A DNA stretch of 64,000 nt, taken from Alectoria sarmentosa (taxonomy: Eukaryota > Ascomycota > Lecanoromycetes > Lecanorales > Parmeliaceae). Shown one piece after another: positions 31,401-42,678 of this stretch. Position 1 is the first letter of the stretch; each line of letters opens with the position of its first letter. The position numbers were made by a program, and so were the translations under genes. The stretch spans positions 1-64,000 of the forward strand of contig WOGZ01000102.1 of assembly GCA_009733775.1 (NCBI GenBank). Direction: 5' to 3'. Under the pieces are notes generated by a model. That model saw nothing but the letters and a program-made list of their open reading frames with translations. It was not told the DNA's origin and made no database searches.

Positions 31401-32357
31401 TCGTTTGGGATGCTTTCTCTAGGAATGGGCAGACGCTAGGTGATGGAGAGAAGTGTGTGATTGATAATAGGAGAGAAAGCGATGAGCAGAGGAGACAATC
31501 TGTCTGATGAGTGAGTAATCGATATTAAGAGATAGATCATGATTGTAAAAGTAGAAAAAGAATCTAGTCTGGCTTCATAAGTGTTGAGAGGGGCGTAGTG
31601 ACAAAGATTGCGAGCTTCACCATGTTGTCCTCCTGGCTTCAAAAGCCAGGGAATAAAATGACCAGGAATCAAGGGAAACCCTCTGGAAATTAGACATAAT
31701 CAAAGAATGACCCCCGGTGAACTTGGACCTACTTGTAAAGTCGCAAGTCGTGCAGAGTATTGTCAGAAGATACTCTACCTATCAGATCTCAAATCGGGTC
31801 AAACTAAACAAAGATTGTCAGAGCGGTCCTCTGAGGCCTACAATGTCATAACAATGTCATTCTCTGACAGTTTTGATATTGGTGTTCTAAGTAAGCATGT
31901 GTGGTGAATGCTCAGCACTACTGTTGATACAGAGTGCTATCACGCCGGCAGTGAGATTCCACCGACAATATAATCAAGTAGCTTTGTATCTAATGCAACA
32001 AATAGCATCGGAAATCAAGGCAAAAGAGGACCGAAAAGATCACTGTTATCTGTAAACAGGCAATTCGAAAGGCAGTCAAGAGAAATTCTTTGCCTCTTCG
32101 TCAACAATTTTTGTGTGCATCATAGACTGTTGTGTTAAGTCTTTCATTGACTCACAGTTTCAATCTATAGAACACTCGAAGTCGTGTTTAATCATAAGCC
32201 GCCCAAAGAAGACAGATACACTCGCTGAAACGCTACAGAAGAAAGCGCTTAACATACCAAAGCCAAATGCAAGCAAGCAAGCACTCTGTACATAATTTGC
32301 GGCAGTTCAACATCAATGTACAATCCCCTTTCCTCTTTCAATTTACACGGGTCTTCT
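31401..32357. other. intergenic
   Basis: No supported gene; AT-rich. Confidence 0.4.
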
Positions 32358-33677
32358 CTAAAGATCCATACTCCACCTTTGTCGAAGCTCGGGTGCTGAC
32401 TTCGAAGGAAAGCTCCATCCGCTTTCCGGAAACCAACTCTCCACTTCTGGCAACCGCAATTCGGCATCCTCTTGAGGGTCTACGGGCGGGAGCTTCACAC
32501 CTACGGCAGCATCTGGTATCGGAGTAGACGCAGCCTTGATGGTGTTGAGTTGGGTGGCCGGTGCGACGAGTTCTTGCAGGACGTGAAGGGATGAGGCGCT
32601 GTTGGCTGAGATTAGCAAAGGGCGTAGGTGTGATGGTCGGCCCTTCTGTCTTTGAGGTAGAGAAGCTGATGGTATGGTCGACAATGGTGGGCGAGTAGCC
32701 ATCCGTGAAAGAAGGGACGGTTCAGAGGGAATGCTGAGCGTTGGTGGTGGAGTTTTGCGATTCGTAGACTCGAACGAGCGCTGGGGAAAAAAAGCCTGCG
32801 CATCTCTATCGTGCGGTTGGCCTTGTGCAATGTTCATTGATGAAGCCGTGCTTTTGGCTGAAGAGGCTCTACTCATAGGCACAGACGATGGATCAGCTGA
32901 TAAATGTTCTCCCCGCTTGAACTTCAATTCCATCAATCTGTCCCCAACCTGACGGCCCAGGCTTTCAGGCTTCTTCCCACTGGCCTTGCTATCCTTGCTA
33001 GCACTACTTCCGCTTCTGCTCCTATTCGGCGAATTCGTTTTCTCCTTTCCCTCCATGATCTTCGCCCTTGGCGGTGGCTGCAGCATCCACTGCGTCTCGC
33101 TTCGGTGCGTCGGCTGTGTGCTTACAACAGGCGGGTGTAGGTCATTGACGGCTGGGTTCCTTGCCTGGTAATAGCTCGCTTTGCCGCTGGCTGACCTCGA
33201 AACTGGCGAAATTCCCGTCGGCTTGCCCTCCTTCTCTTCCTTTCCCCACAGTATTTCATCCTCACGCTGGTATCTCCTTTTATTCCATCCTTCTCCGCTA
33301 TCTCTTATCTTCTCACCGCCCTCCTCTCCGACGACAGTATCTGCACTACTCGTGCCAGTCTCGGTACTGCTGCCAACTCCCCCAGTCCGCAATCCCCTGC
33401 TATCTTTAGGCTTGCCCTTGCCATCTCTGTTCGCCTTCCTTTGTGGTGGTCCAGGGCCAAGAGCAATCTCTTCTTTCCAGTAAGGGTTGGTGCTGAATGG
33501 CGAGGGGTGTTGATGGAGGCCCTCCTCTGCTTCATGAAGCGTCCTTTCAGATCTCTCACGCTTCAGTTGTTTTCGGCGTTTTCTGCGGTATGCTAGTTTT
33601 GTACAAGGTGCGCAAGAGATGTAGTAGAATATTGCCGATTGGAAGCCGCGCCAGAACCAAGAACCAGTAAGGAACAT
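32358..33677 (-). CDS. disordered protein with N-terminal hydrophobic Cys-containing anchor
   Basis: 439 residues, single exon, first ATG of the frame at 33677 (the open frame extends upstream without ATG). The start MFLTGSWFWRGFQSAIFYYI with SCAPC right after is a short hydrophobic, Trp/Phe-rich segment with two nearby Cys, followed by a cluster of Lys/Arg (YRRKRRKQLKRERSERTLHE). This layout suggests a membrane-embedded or palmitoylated N-terminus with the rest cytosolic by the positive-inside rule. Such starts occur in uncharacterised Pezizomycotina proteins. The remainder is Ser/Pro/Lys/Glu-rich and disordered with scattered short motifs (PPPTLSIPSEPSLLSRM; RRYQREDEILWGKEEKEGK). No catalytic domain. 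Confidence 0.7.
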   Translation of the reverse strand: MFLTGSWFWRGFQSAIFYYISCAPCTKLAYRRKRRKQLKRERSERTLHEAEEGLHQHPSPFSTNPYWKEEIALGPGPPQRKANRDGKGKPKDSRGLRTGGVGSSTETGTSSADTVVGEEGGEKIRDSGEGWNKRRYQREDEILWGKEEKEGKPTGISPVSRSASGKASYYQARNPAVNDLHPPVVSTQPTHRSETQWMLQPPPRAKIMEGKEKTNSPNRSRSGSSASKDSKASGKKPESLGRQVGDRLMELKFKRGEHLSADPSSVPMSRASSAKSTASSMNIAQGQPHDRDAQAFFPQRSFESTNRKTPPPTLSIPSEPSLLSRMATRPPLSTIPSASLPQRQKGRPSHLRPLLISANSASSLHVLQELVAPATQLNTIKAASTPIPDAAVGVKLPPVDPQEDAELRLPEVESWFPESGWSFPSKSAPELRQRWSMDL

Positions 33678-34910
33678 TCCGAATCTGGGGGAAGGGTGTG
33701 CGGAGGGAACTTCGACAAGGTGGCTTCCACAGTCTGCTCGAGGGCTCAATTGACGTACGAGCTTCGAATACAGTGAGAGACACGGTTTGAGAAGTTCAGT
33801 CAGCAATGGAACTTAAAGCCCAAGAAGCCCCAAAGCTAGATGTAAAGCTAGGATTCCACTCGAGGAGAGCTGGCCTCTGCGGTCAGCATGAGTACGAGAC
33901 CACTGCAGCTCTGATAACCGCCATTGTCCAATTGGAGTCCAACATGTACTAAAGCGTGACGTTCCTCCAGTATAAGTTGTAGGGTGTAAAGACACCAAGT
34001 GACATCAAGAGGCCGTCGAGAGGTCTAGCGGCAGAATGAGGACACCAAGAGATTTTGCCTTGGGCGGGATAGAGGACAAGTAACTCTTAGTATAGGATGC
34101 TCGAATGTATCATCGGCTTGCAGGCCAGCGTAGAAGCTCAAGCGTTGGTCGTACTATAACAGAGGGGATTGTGAAGTGATTTGTTGGCGGAGAAAGGTCC
34201 TCGAGGCCCCCACATTCCAAGCTGACAGGGGTCTTTGCGTCGCAGATCTGGCGGGCACGGGTGACGGGCTTTCCAACTACACGATCAATTTCTTCAATGC
34301 AACTGATCTACAGTTCTTGGAAAGCTGTATGTTGTGTTGGAACCAGAGAGAGAGCGAGAGGATACATTCCAACAGAGAATCGATCTCCTTCAAATCTGAG
34401 AAGCGGATCTGAAACGCTAGGCGCTGCAACGGGTAGTCGTCCGGAAGCAGACTCGAGGCGCACTCATGACAACTTCTCACTATATCCGTAGGAAGGAACG
34501 TGTCGAGGGACATTGGTAGCGACTTCTGAAGGTACACTGCCTTTAACCTTCTTGCGCCGCTGTAAATATTGGACGAACATGACTTTACTCTTTGTGCATG
34601 GCCAGCGAAAGAGATCTGCACATGATGCCTGACGGCAACATCAGCAGCAACAGCAACTTCTTATCTTTCATTGAGCTATCTACTGAAAAGAGCCCGAGCC
34701 CTAATGGCGAGCCAGATATGCCCATGCTCATTAAAACTTCTAGTTCGGCCTCGCTGAATCGCAGGATGGTTGTCGGCGCACCAGATGCTCATCACTTTTG
34801 TGTCCCTCGAGCAGAACGCCGATGCATGATCTCCACCACGATTGTTAAACAACTACCCGCACTGTATGCCGCTAAAATATATCGTTGAGGCAGGCCGAGC
34901 ATCACACACT
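33678..34910. other. intergenic
   Basis: Open frames on both strands (for example minus 34621-34277 without ATG) lack convincing coding features. Nothing called. Confidence 0.35.
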
Positions 34911-35570
34911 TTACAGGAATGCAGCGAAGATAAGACCGGCAAATCCAAGACCGAGGATAGGCTGAATCATATCCGCCGCAGAAGCCTTGCTCGTGCTCGT
35001 TGTGGAGCCGGAGCTTGTGGTGGAAGATCCAGAGTGGGATGTGGAGGATGTGCTGCCAGACGAATGGGAGTTGGTTGACGAGGAAGAGGTTTTGGTTGAT
35101 TTGAGGCTGGCTGAATTGACGGTGCCGTTGGAACCAGAAGAGCCGTTGCCAGCTGAGCCAGTAGACCCGGCGGCCAGGGTCAAATTGGCGCCTGCTGGGA
35201 CTACGGCAGCTGAGGCTTGAGATGTGACGGCGGCGGGTTGAGTAGTGACCGCAGCTGGCTGGGTGGTCACAGCTGCTGGCTGACCTGTCACAACACCAAG
35301 GGAATTCGTTTCGGGGAGATAGGAGGTGAATGGATTGTCCTGGTTGAGAAAGAGTCAACGTAGGCACATTTAATACACGGCAGATTGGCAGCAAGAGACA
35401 AGGGCATGATGACGACGAGGTTCCGGGTTTGGAGGCCGCAAGGAGAGACACAGAGTGAATGTAGCAGGGAACCACGATCGTTGGGAGAGGTGCTAGGCAA
35501 CGTTGAGACTTACAATGGATTGCGCGAGAGCAGCAGCTGCGAAAGCAGGGAGGATGATTGAGTAACGCAT
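34911..35570 (-). CDS. GPI-anchored-type Ser/Thr-rich cell-surface protein
   Basis: 161 residues in two exons (35570-35514, 35339-34911; 174 nt intron, phase 0). The 19-codon first exon is the signal peptide (SIILPAFAAAALAQS). Mature part: DNPFTSYLPETNSLG, then a heptapeptide repeated in tandem (TTQPAAV, three copies), a Gly/Ser/Asn segment with N-x-T/S sites (NLTL, NGSS, NGTV), a long Ser/Thr tract suited to O-mannosylation, and a hydrophobic end (IQPILGLGFAGLIFAAFL) preceded by small residues (SAAD), a GPI-attachment layout. Probably a cell-wall or plasma-membrane mannoprotein. The intron is long for this window. Confidence 0.75.
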
Positions 35571-36858
35571 GTTGATGAATATGTGCGTATTAGAAGGCGA
35601 TTTGTAGAGATATTGGGTATGAGTGTGGAATGTGGAATGCGGGATGTAAGATGTCTGTGAGTTGAGAGAGAGAGATGTTGCAAGGGAGGAAAAGGAGAGG
35701 TTGATATGGGCAACCAAAATATAAAAGTGACACTGACCCCCTCGGCAACGCGTTACCGCTAAGAACTTTGGGAAGACCCTGCACGAAAAACGCCTGCTTG
35801 CCGCGCAATAGCCTGATTCTAAATATACACTGTCAAGCACATTTTCAACAAAAAACGTCAACTTGATCGTATTCAACACTGATATTTGACACATCACATG
35901 AGTACGGCTTCGAGAAACGAGATGATTCTATTACTTGAAAATTCTTCTCCTTGTGCGCCCCTCATTATAGTTGTCTTGGCCATGATCTTTTTTGAAAGTG
36001 GCAACTGACTGCATCAGCCCAAGGATCTTCGAATGCGTGAGAAAAGGCTGAAACAGCACAGCTTGTGGCAAAAGCTCCAAAGGAACACGCAATGTTACCC
36101 GCAGCTATGCCATTATTCCGATGGGGATGTAGGAGCCTGGCTAAGCGTGGGTTTCAATGGCTCTGAGCCACATCCTCTGGGTGACCGCCTTGGCTTAGCA
36201 GACCGTGTCCTCTGAAATGCCAATACCTCTGTCTGGGCTCTGAGGCTCACGGCAGAACGGCAGAAACCTTCTACTACTGGATTCCCTCAAAGCTCTCGTC
36301 ATAGAGTAGTCATAAATCAATGGGTTTATGTAATGAATTATCAGAAGGTGGTACCTCGGACTTTTGGGAGGTCTCTGTCGTCCCAGACGTATCGATGAAA
36401 ATCAGGGGATCAATTGGGTGACGGTCAGAAATCAGACCGCAATCCTGACTGCAACCCCAATCTTCTTTCACAGTTGAGAGTTTCAGTTTCTACGGCAGCA
36501 AGAGATACGTATCATCCGAATCCTTCAGCGCGGTGGTGCGCTCTTTGTCAGGCGTCGAGTTTGCCTCACTTGCTCAGACGTGTCTAATACCACCACTCTT
36601 TTTCCTCTTCAGGCGACGATCCGATATTTTGCCGGCAAGAGGGTGGCCTGAGCGCGGAAACCATCCGTCTTTACCCAGAAGGGTATAACTCGTACCCGAA
36701 TAGGGATAGAGTAGGTGGGAGGAGTGTCTGAGACATGTTGTAAGGCAACGAGTGGCAGTCCTCGGCTAAATCTCGGCAGATCACAGCGGAGAGAAATTCG
36801 AACTTCTATTTATCCACAAGCATCTTTGAGTATTTGCTTTTTGTTACGAGACTCTGGT
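35571..36858. other. intergenic, divergent promoter region
   Basis: Between the GPI-type protein (minus) and nucleoside hydrolase (plus). A TATATTT-like element lies about 150 bp before the GPI-type gene. No gene seen. Confidence 0.4.
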
Positions 36859-38389
36859 ATGGCCAAAAGCAGGGTCATCATCGACACCGATCCGGTGGGC
36901 AGTCTTACCTCCCCGCTACGAAATGTGCGCTGACCCTGGCAACTCGTGCAGGGTTGCGATGATGTACTTGCTCTACTAATGGCTTTGGCGTCAAGTGCCG
37001 AGGACATAGAAATTTTGTTGATTTCTGTCACATACGGGAACGTAGATACGCAAAAGTAAACGGCCTAACGCTGTTCTGCCCCTTGTTCTCTTGTGCTCAT
37101 GTTGTCCCAACAGCTGTCTTCGTAACGTCGTTTCCATGTTCAATGTCATTGAGAAAGAAATGAAATGGCGTAAAGATCAAGGCCTTCCAGAAGGCTTCAA
37201 TTCGATGCGGAAATGCAAGCCTATCGTTGCTGTTGGTGCCAAAGAACCGCTTGGTGGTCAAACGATGATGGCAGATTATTATCGTTCGTCCCTGTTCTGC
37301 TGAAAGGCTTCACCTTTTCTGCTCATAGATAATAGATGGTATCGACGGCTTGGGCAACGTCCATCATACGGTATGACAATTATCATAAGCAATCTCTTCG
37401 TCTGCTAATCTAGTTTGAAGCACCCACACCATACCAGCCCCTCAGAAACTTGGTCCCATCTCTTCGATGCCCCCCCACCTGCAACACTACTCTCCTCTAT
37501 TGCCGTCAGCGCCGCCCAAACTAGCCCAGCATCCCACACAGATTTATTCACGCCCTCCAATCGCCACTCACCCTATGAAGTTCTCCGCATCCTCGATGAC
37601 AACCCTACAGACTCCATCACCTTGATTGCAATCGGACCGCTGACAAACTTCGCCATTGCGGCCGCGAAAGACCCTAAGACATTCATGAAAGCCAAGGACG
37701 TTGTGGTCATGGGTGGAACCATTGACGAACCTGGCAATATTACACCAGTGGGAGAATTTAATTGCATAGCTGATGCTACCGCAGCCGCAAGGGTATACGC
37801 ATTGACGTCGCCAAATCCTACGAGTACGATGCCACCGACAGCTGGGCCATCTTCGTTACCGCCCTATCCTAAGAAAGATGAAATCGGCGACAGAAGGCTC
37901 AATGTGATCATGTTTCCATTGGACGTCACCACCCCTCATACTCTGCGTCGTGATGAAGTGGAAGCAAAGACGAAGCCACTAATTGAGAAAGGCAGTCCTC
38001 TTGCCGAATGGGTTGGTGCCTTCCTCTCAGCCACGTTCCAGAAGTCCGAGTCCCTTTATCATGGCCACGAAGGGGGAAGCACAAGCATGGCTCTGCATGA
38101 CATTGTATGCATATGGTATGCGCTCATGTCATCTACACGACCCGAATCTTGGGAGATGAAGAGAGGCGAGGACATTAGGATCGAGACCCAAGGCCAATGG
38201 ACAAGAGGCATGTGTGTGATTGATCGGCGAGACATGAAGATGCTCGATAACGATGACGGGGAGAGTCAAGTCTCTGGGGACACCGGAGGATGGCTGAGTA
38301 CACTGAAAGGTAATAGAATGAACAGGTGTGTGGGGACGCCTGGGGCTCGGGTGCTGGCGCCCTTGTTGCTGGATACAATATTTGGATAG
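36859..38389 (+). CDS. inosine-uridine preferring nucleoside hydrolase
   Basis: Cleaves the N-glycosidic bond of nucleosides to base and ribose in salvage. 437 residues in five exons: 36859-36894, 36952-37055, 37114-37283, 37336-37370, 37421-38389 (introns 50-58 nt, phases consistent). The family's Asp cluster is split by the first intron: IIDTDP then GCDDVLAL (residues 7-20), which binds Ca2+ and ribose. ISVTYGNVDTQNC, ADYYHGIDGLGNVH and the Asp/Asn-binding VVVMGGTIDEPGN plus EFNCIADATAA follow, and ALHDIVCIWYAL supplies the last active-site His-Asp pair. There are inserts of low conservation (TSPNPTSTMPPTAGPSS; the C-terminal acidic loop), common in fungal forms. No signal peptide, so cytosolic. 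Confidence 0.9.
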
Positions 38390-38738
38390 GGCAGTTCTAG
38401 GTAGACAGAGTTGGGCCATGGACTCAACGGTTGGGAAAGAATTCTGTAGCCAGAAAGTTTAGAATAAGGAGGAAAATGTAAACTGTAGAGTACTTTACGC
38501 AGTGCGCCCGTCAAATCCATGCTTGTGTGACGGCAGCTAGTAGACGCGTGAAGCGCTCGTGGCAAAATCGACTTCGGTCCATCGACTGTGTAACAAGTCG
38601 GTAGCCTTTCATGTGACACAACATAGCTATTGGTTTTAGAGGGCGCCGTTATCCATCTGGATTTCCTATAGAGATCTTCTCTTCCGCAGAAGAGTCGAAA
38701 ATGGCTGCACCATCTGCTCCTAGTCGACATAATCACAA
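38390..38738. other. intergenic
   Basis: No supported gene. Confidence 0.4.
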
Positions 38739-39411
38739 TGGCAGATCTAGCACCCGACAGCCTCGCGACGACGGTGGCACTCGTACCGAAACTCTTTGAC
38801 AACATTGTTGGGGTCTATCAACCTACCGCTACCCTTTTGTAATATGTACAGGCGTCCGCGGGTAAGCTCAAGGACTATGAGAAGGTCCATCATTCGTTTG
38901 AAAAAGATCTCGCCGTCGCCCAATCGCTGGATCCTATCACCAAGCATAATAGATCGTACCTGGTCATTCCCATCAATCAACCGCTCGAGCTCAGGAGAAA
39001 GTTCGTCAGACCTATTTGGAAGGAATTCAGGGACTTCTACTACCATCAAGTAGGCTTCTCAAGCTTGCCATAGTTTCTTTTCGCGGTCCAACTGACATGA
39101 TCTTAGATCTTCACAGATAAACCCTTCTCGCCCCATTGTTCGAATGGCGCAGATCAAACAACAGTATCGAACCGAAGATTGCCGTCATGCAGGCAGGTAT
39201 CATCGATCTTTCAAGCGTTGTACTCCTCCTCATGATACCAATATATATGGTTGACGATGTCTGGATACAAGCGAGAACAGCCAATGGCAGAAATCTCTTC
39301 CATGTTGATTGGCATCCCGGATCGGTGATTCTTGTCCATGGAAAGTCCAATCTAAGACTACGTGGAAAAGGTCAATTGGTCTGCTGGACCTTCAGCTTCG
39401 CACAGATTTGA
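38739..39411 (+). CDS. doubtful multi-exon gene, possibly HeLo-like N-terminus
   Basis: The plus strand has an ATG at 38739 and MADLAPDSLATTVALVPKLF, then after a possible short intron (about 38813-38851, GTCTAT...TACAG) KLKDYEKVHHSFEKDLAVAQ and ELRRKFVRPIWKEFRDFYYH, then after a second possible intron a hydrophobic/Trp-containing frame ending at 39411. The start (hydrophobic helix, LFDN, then KDYEK) is faintly like HeLo domains of fungal incompatibility proteins. The minus strand is also open over 39046-38747 and looks coding (VPEFLPNRSDELSPELERLI), so strand is not settled. Splice sites are weak. It may be a fragment. Confidence 0.25.
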
Positions 39412-39699
39412 TACGTAAAACAGCGGTGATGGTACCGAACAAAATCGGTCCTTGAAATCGGCAACGCTAGAAGTGACGGAAAGTGTCAGGAGTAATGACA
39501 CTCCTTTGGCCGATCCATGCCCATCATTTCATTCACCAATGCAAAGACTGACATTCATATTCCGTCAGTTGATCGGACTCCCTTCTGTTCTTCCCCAGGC
39601 TCTCTCTTATGTCTTTGTATCATCGCCGAGGTCCCACTGCTCGAAAGAGTCGAAACGGTTGCCCTTATTTCCTTTTACCCAGGACTTGATTGGTTCTCG

Positions 39700-40280
39700 C
39701 TAAATGGTCCCGTTGCCTGACCTAGGCCCCTGAGCACCCATGAATGGACTTTTGCAGTATGCCTTGCCGCCGCCGAATCTGGAATCTGAATCTCTGGCAC
39801 ACGCTTTCTCTGGCCTTTTACTCGTGACTTTGACGCCCATCTGGCCATCAGTGCCGCCAGTGCATGGTACATTCTTCTTGCTTCCTTCAACCACGGCCCT
39901 ACAAGTCTCAGAGTCATCGGGATAGGAAAGCTTTGACTTCTGGGATCCTTTCCTCCGCACACGCTTGACTTTGGCGCCCAAAGCGGAGTATTCCATTTTC
40001 CCCTTCTTCTTCTTTCCTATCTTCTTCGTATTGCTGGAGTAAGGACTCGATCCGTTCAAAATGGGTCTCCGGCACCCTGACACGCGATTTTTAAGGCGTG
40101 GGCTTGACTCTGGCGCCCATGGGGGTTGTAATGTGCTCCATTCCAACCTCCCCGTACTCCTCTGCTGCATCTCCTTCGTGTTTTTTGTGCGCCCTCTTCT
40201 GTTCAGCCTTCGAAGGCCCCGATCCGACGCGATCAGCCTGAGGCGCGAAATTCTTGGCATGGGCTTCCAGCCGTGGCACA
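39700..40280 (-). CDS. small basic repeat protein or relic (model uncertain)
   Basis: Minus-strand frames encode three related basic segments: PMGARVKPTP preceded by a KRAHKKHEGDAAEEYGEVG helix (about 40215-40092), YSALGAKVKRVRRKGSQK preceded by KKIGKKKKGKM (about 40035-39945), and MGVKVTSKRPEKACAR (about 39850-39790). On DNA level the repeats share TTGACTxTGGCGCCC and lie about 140 bp apart. One continuous frame covers 40260-39700, but the first repeat is best read in another frame, so there is an intron or frameshift between. No ATG suits the first frame. Could be a degenerate nuclear basic protein gene. Confidence 0.3.
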
Positions 40281-42273
40281 GGCCTGATTTTCCGTTTCAG
40301 TGGTCACTCATTTCGCAGGTGTGCCCCTTTGAGGTATTGAAATCGACGGCACAGAACTAGGCTGGGTATGCTGTTCCAATAGAAACATAAAGACGGGTGA
40401 TCGAGGGTTTATACGAACTCATTAAGGGTGTGGTGTCGACGCGGGGTATCGGGGATCCTGGGACGAGCAATACACTACTGAACGGAGACAGCACCGATGT
40501 CTAGCTGTGCAACCTTTCTTATAAATCTCCAGGGAGTATCTTTCAAATACAATCGCCCGAATTTAACGCTTGTGCTCCGAAGTCAGACAATACATTCAGT
40601 CAACAGCCTGTTAACAGTTCTCGTCTACCTTGGATCATGAGCCGCGATTGCACCAAGGGCTGCAATTTGTGCCCGGACACGCTCCTTGGGATATAGTGTA
40701 TGGTTTCGTCCACATTGGCTTTCGGAAGTCGGTAGGAGCTTCCTCGGAACCTGCTTTCTACAAGAGCGCCATACTCCTTACCGTCCTCACCATCATTAAC
40801 TCAACACCAACGACAATATACCACGATGGCGGCGCTCGATCTTTCAGTCAGGCGCAGCGTAGTCGGAGTTTTCAATCCAACCGTGGTCGTCTTGCAACAC
40901 TTGAAAGCCGCAATGCAAGTCATGATGCAGGAACGTGTGACCGGCTCTCCAAACGAGATGTAAAGAAGGAGCGGACAGGCTACTCGGACCTTATGGTTCG
41001 GCATCATACAGCTTGGATTTCTGAGTTATAGTACGAGTAGATCTTTAGAGACAACGCCAATACTGTTGGGCTACTTCGATATTCACAGAACATGTTACCA
41101 GGACAATGCTAATGTATTTGTTGCTGATCACGAGGCGAAATAGCAGTCTTCGGCCTTGCCCAGAAGGTCGTCGTTGTTATCATACCCAGACAGGGAATAA
41201 GGATAAGCGCAATGCCCTCCATGGTGGAGAGCCCAACATGATCGAGTGGTCGGTCGGCAAGTTCTTGGTACTGCTTTCGGAGTTCGAGGTTTAGTCGGTC
41301 CTTCTTTTCTCCCGTCAGAAGTAGATCATTGTTCACCCGCAGCGCAGCGATGACAGAGAGAAGATGGGGTGTATATTGTCGGTGTCGAAGCGTGAGAAGG
41401 AAAATTCTAGGTTTAAGAATGAAACGTAGCATCCGTCAGTGTTATACTCATCCAAACTCATGAACCCCTCGTCTTTTCTCTCGCGCTACAATTGGAGTGC
41501 TGATGGATGCAAAAGCTGCAGATTTGCTATAGGAATCATCGATGCGTGAAGAGTGCTATGCCCACGCTTATTCTGGCTAATCATCATCTCGTACGTGCGA
41601 ATCCTCAGTCTCAAGTCGAGGTACGAAAAAAGGATTGCAGCTGGAGCAGTAAAAGTCCCTTACAGACTGGAGATACCAACATCACTTACGTGAAATCACA
41701 CTGTTCAACATTCAGAATTGCCTCAATTCACATCAGCAAATTAGTCAAACAGCTTACTTGACTCCAAACCACGTGCCTAAACAATTATTTTCCGAGCCCA
41801 GAAATCCGCAACATCATCTCGCCGCGCGAAGTTTTCGCCAAACTAGGCATTCAAAGCCAGCAGAGCCGTATCATCGGCGGCCTTCGTGCCCAGCAACCAT
41901 CAGCTTAGCCATGCTCTCCAGACCAACAAGCCAGCCTCTTCACTCAGAGGGTCCTTGACTCCAATCTCTCCGAAATTCTGCCCCAAATTGCCCAGCAACA
42001 CAAGACAAGAAGGCCAATTTCCGCAATCCAATCCAGGCAAACGCGCCGAACATCTCCCCCACCTCCGGTCAGTAACCGTCGCCACCCTCCCCTCCCCTCC
42101 CGATTGGACCATTACCGCTCCCTACCCTTCGGTCCCACTATATCCCGATCCTCTCCTCTCCAGTCCAGCCGCGTGCACCCCCCCCCAAGCACCCGTACCA
42201 CCACTTTTCACGCCCTCCCCCTCACCCTTTCACAACCCATTCCCACCATAACACCCACCCCTTCACAACAAAA
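40281..42273. other. intergenic, 2 kb
   Basis: Contains a 45-codon plus ORF at about 40825-40962 that stays open for another 60 codons after a TAA, and a minus ORF 41432-41109 (107 residues). Neither has recognisable features. 41880-42270 is C-rich and probably the promoter of the next gene. Confidence 0.3.
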
Positions 42274-42522
42274 ATGGTCCAAGCCGCCATCATCGCCGCC
42301 AGCTTAACCGCCACCCTCCTCCTCCTCGTCGCCCTCATGATCGCCGCCAACCTGCCCGCGCACAAACGACGGACGCTGTCCACGAAGACGGGATCGAGCG
42401 CCGGTTCCTCCACCGCCGGGAGCGGCGGCGGCGGCAGCAGGGAGGAGGAGAATTCGCAACAAGGGCCGCCGCCGCCGCCGCCGATTGCGATGATGCCGCT
42501 GCCGGGTTACGGGGGAGCGTAG
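42274..42522 (+). CDS. small single-pass membrane or secreted protein
   Basis: 82 residues, ATG at 42274 right after an ACAACAAAA leader typical of fungal starts. Residues 5-27 (AIIAASLTATLLLLVALMIA) form a membrane helix or uncleaved signal anchor, followed by a basic patch (HKRRTLS) and then a Gly/Ser-rich linker, a Pro run (PPPPPP) and PGYGGA. With the basic patch after the helix the tail is likely cytosolic. Unknown family. GC-rich coding part contrasts with its surroundings. No introns. Confidence 0.55.
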   Translation: MVQAAIIAASLTATLLLLVALMIAANLPAHKRRTLSTKTGSSAGSSTAGSGGGGSREEENSQQGPPPPPPIAMMPLPGYGGA

Positions 42523-42678
42523 CGCGTGGTGTGGTGGGGATTTGGATGGAAATGGGACAGGGTTGGAGCCGGGTCTTGCGTTTGTTTGAAACGTCCCATG
42601 GTTTAGGGCTGGACGCACGCATGCTTTCTGTTGTTGGTCGTTCGTTCAAACTTGGAAGCCGGTGCGACGGCGATTATT

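Noticed and set aside
39700..40260. Single 186-codon minus gene model
   Set aside because: Would ignore the better coding signal of the first repeat in another frame, so listed only as an uncertain locus.
40825..41150. Plus-strand ORF of 45 codons (MAALDLSVRRSVVG...) followed after a TAA by 60 more open codons
   Set aside because: No motif, no convincing splice pair to remove the TAA, and opposite-strand frames are similarly open.
41109..41432. 107-codon minus ORF
   Set aside because: No domain, mixed codon use, no supporting neighbours.
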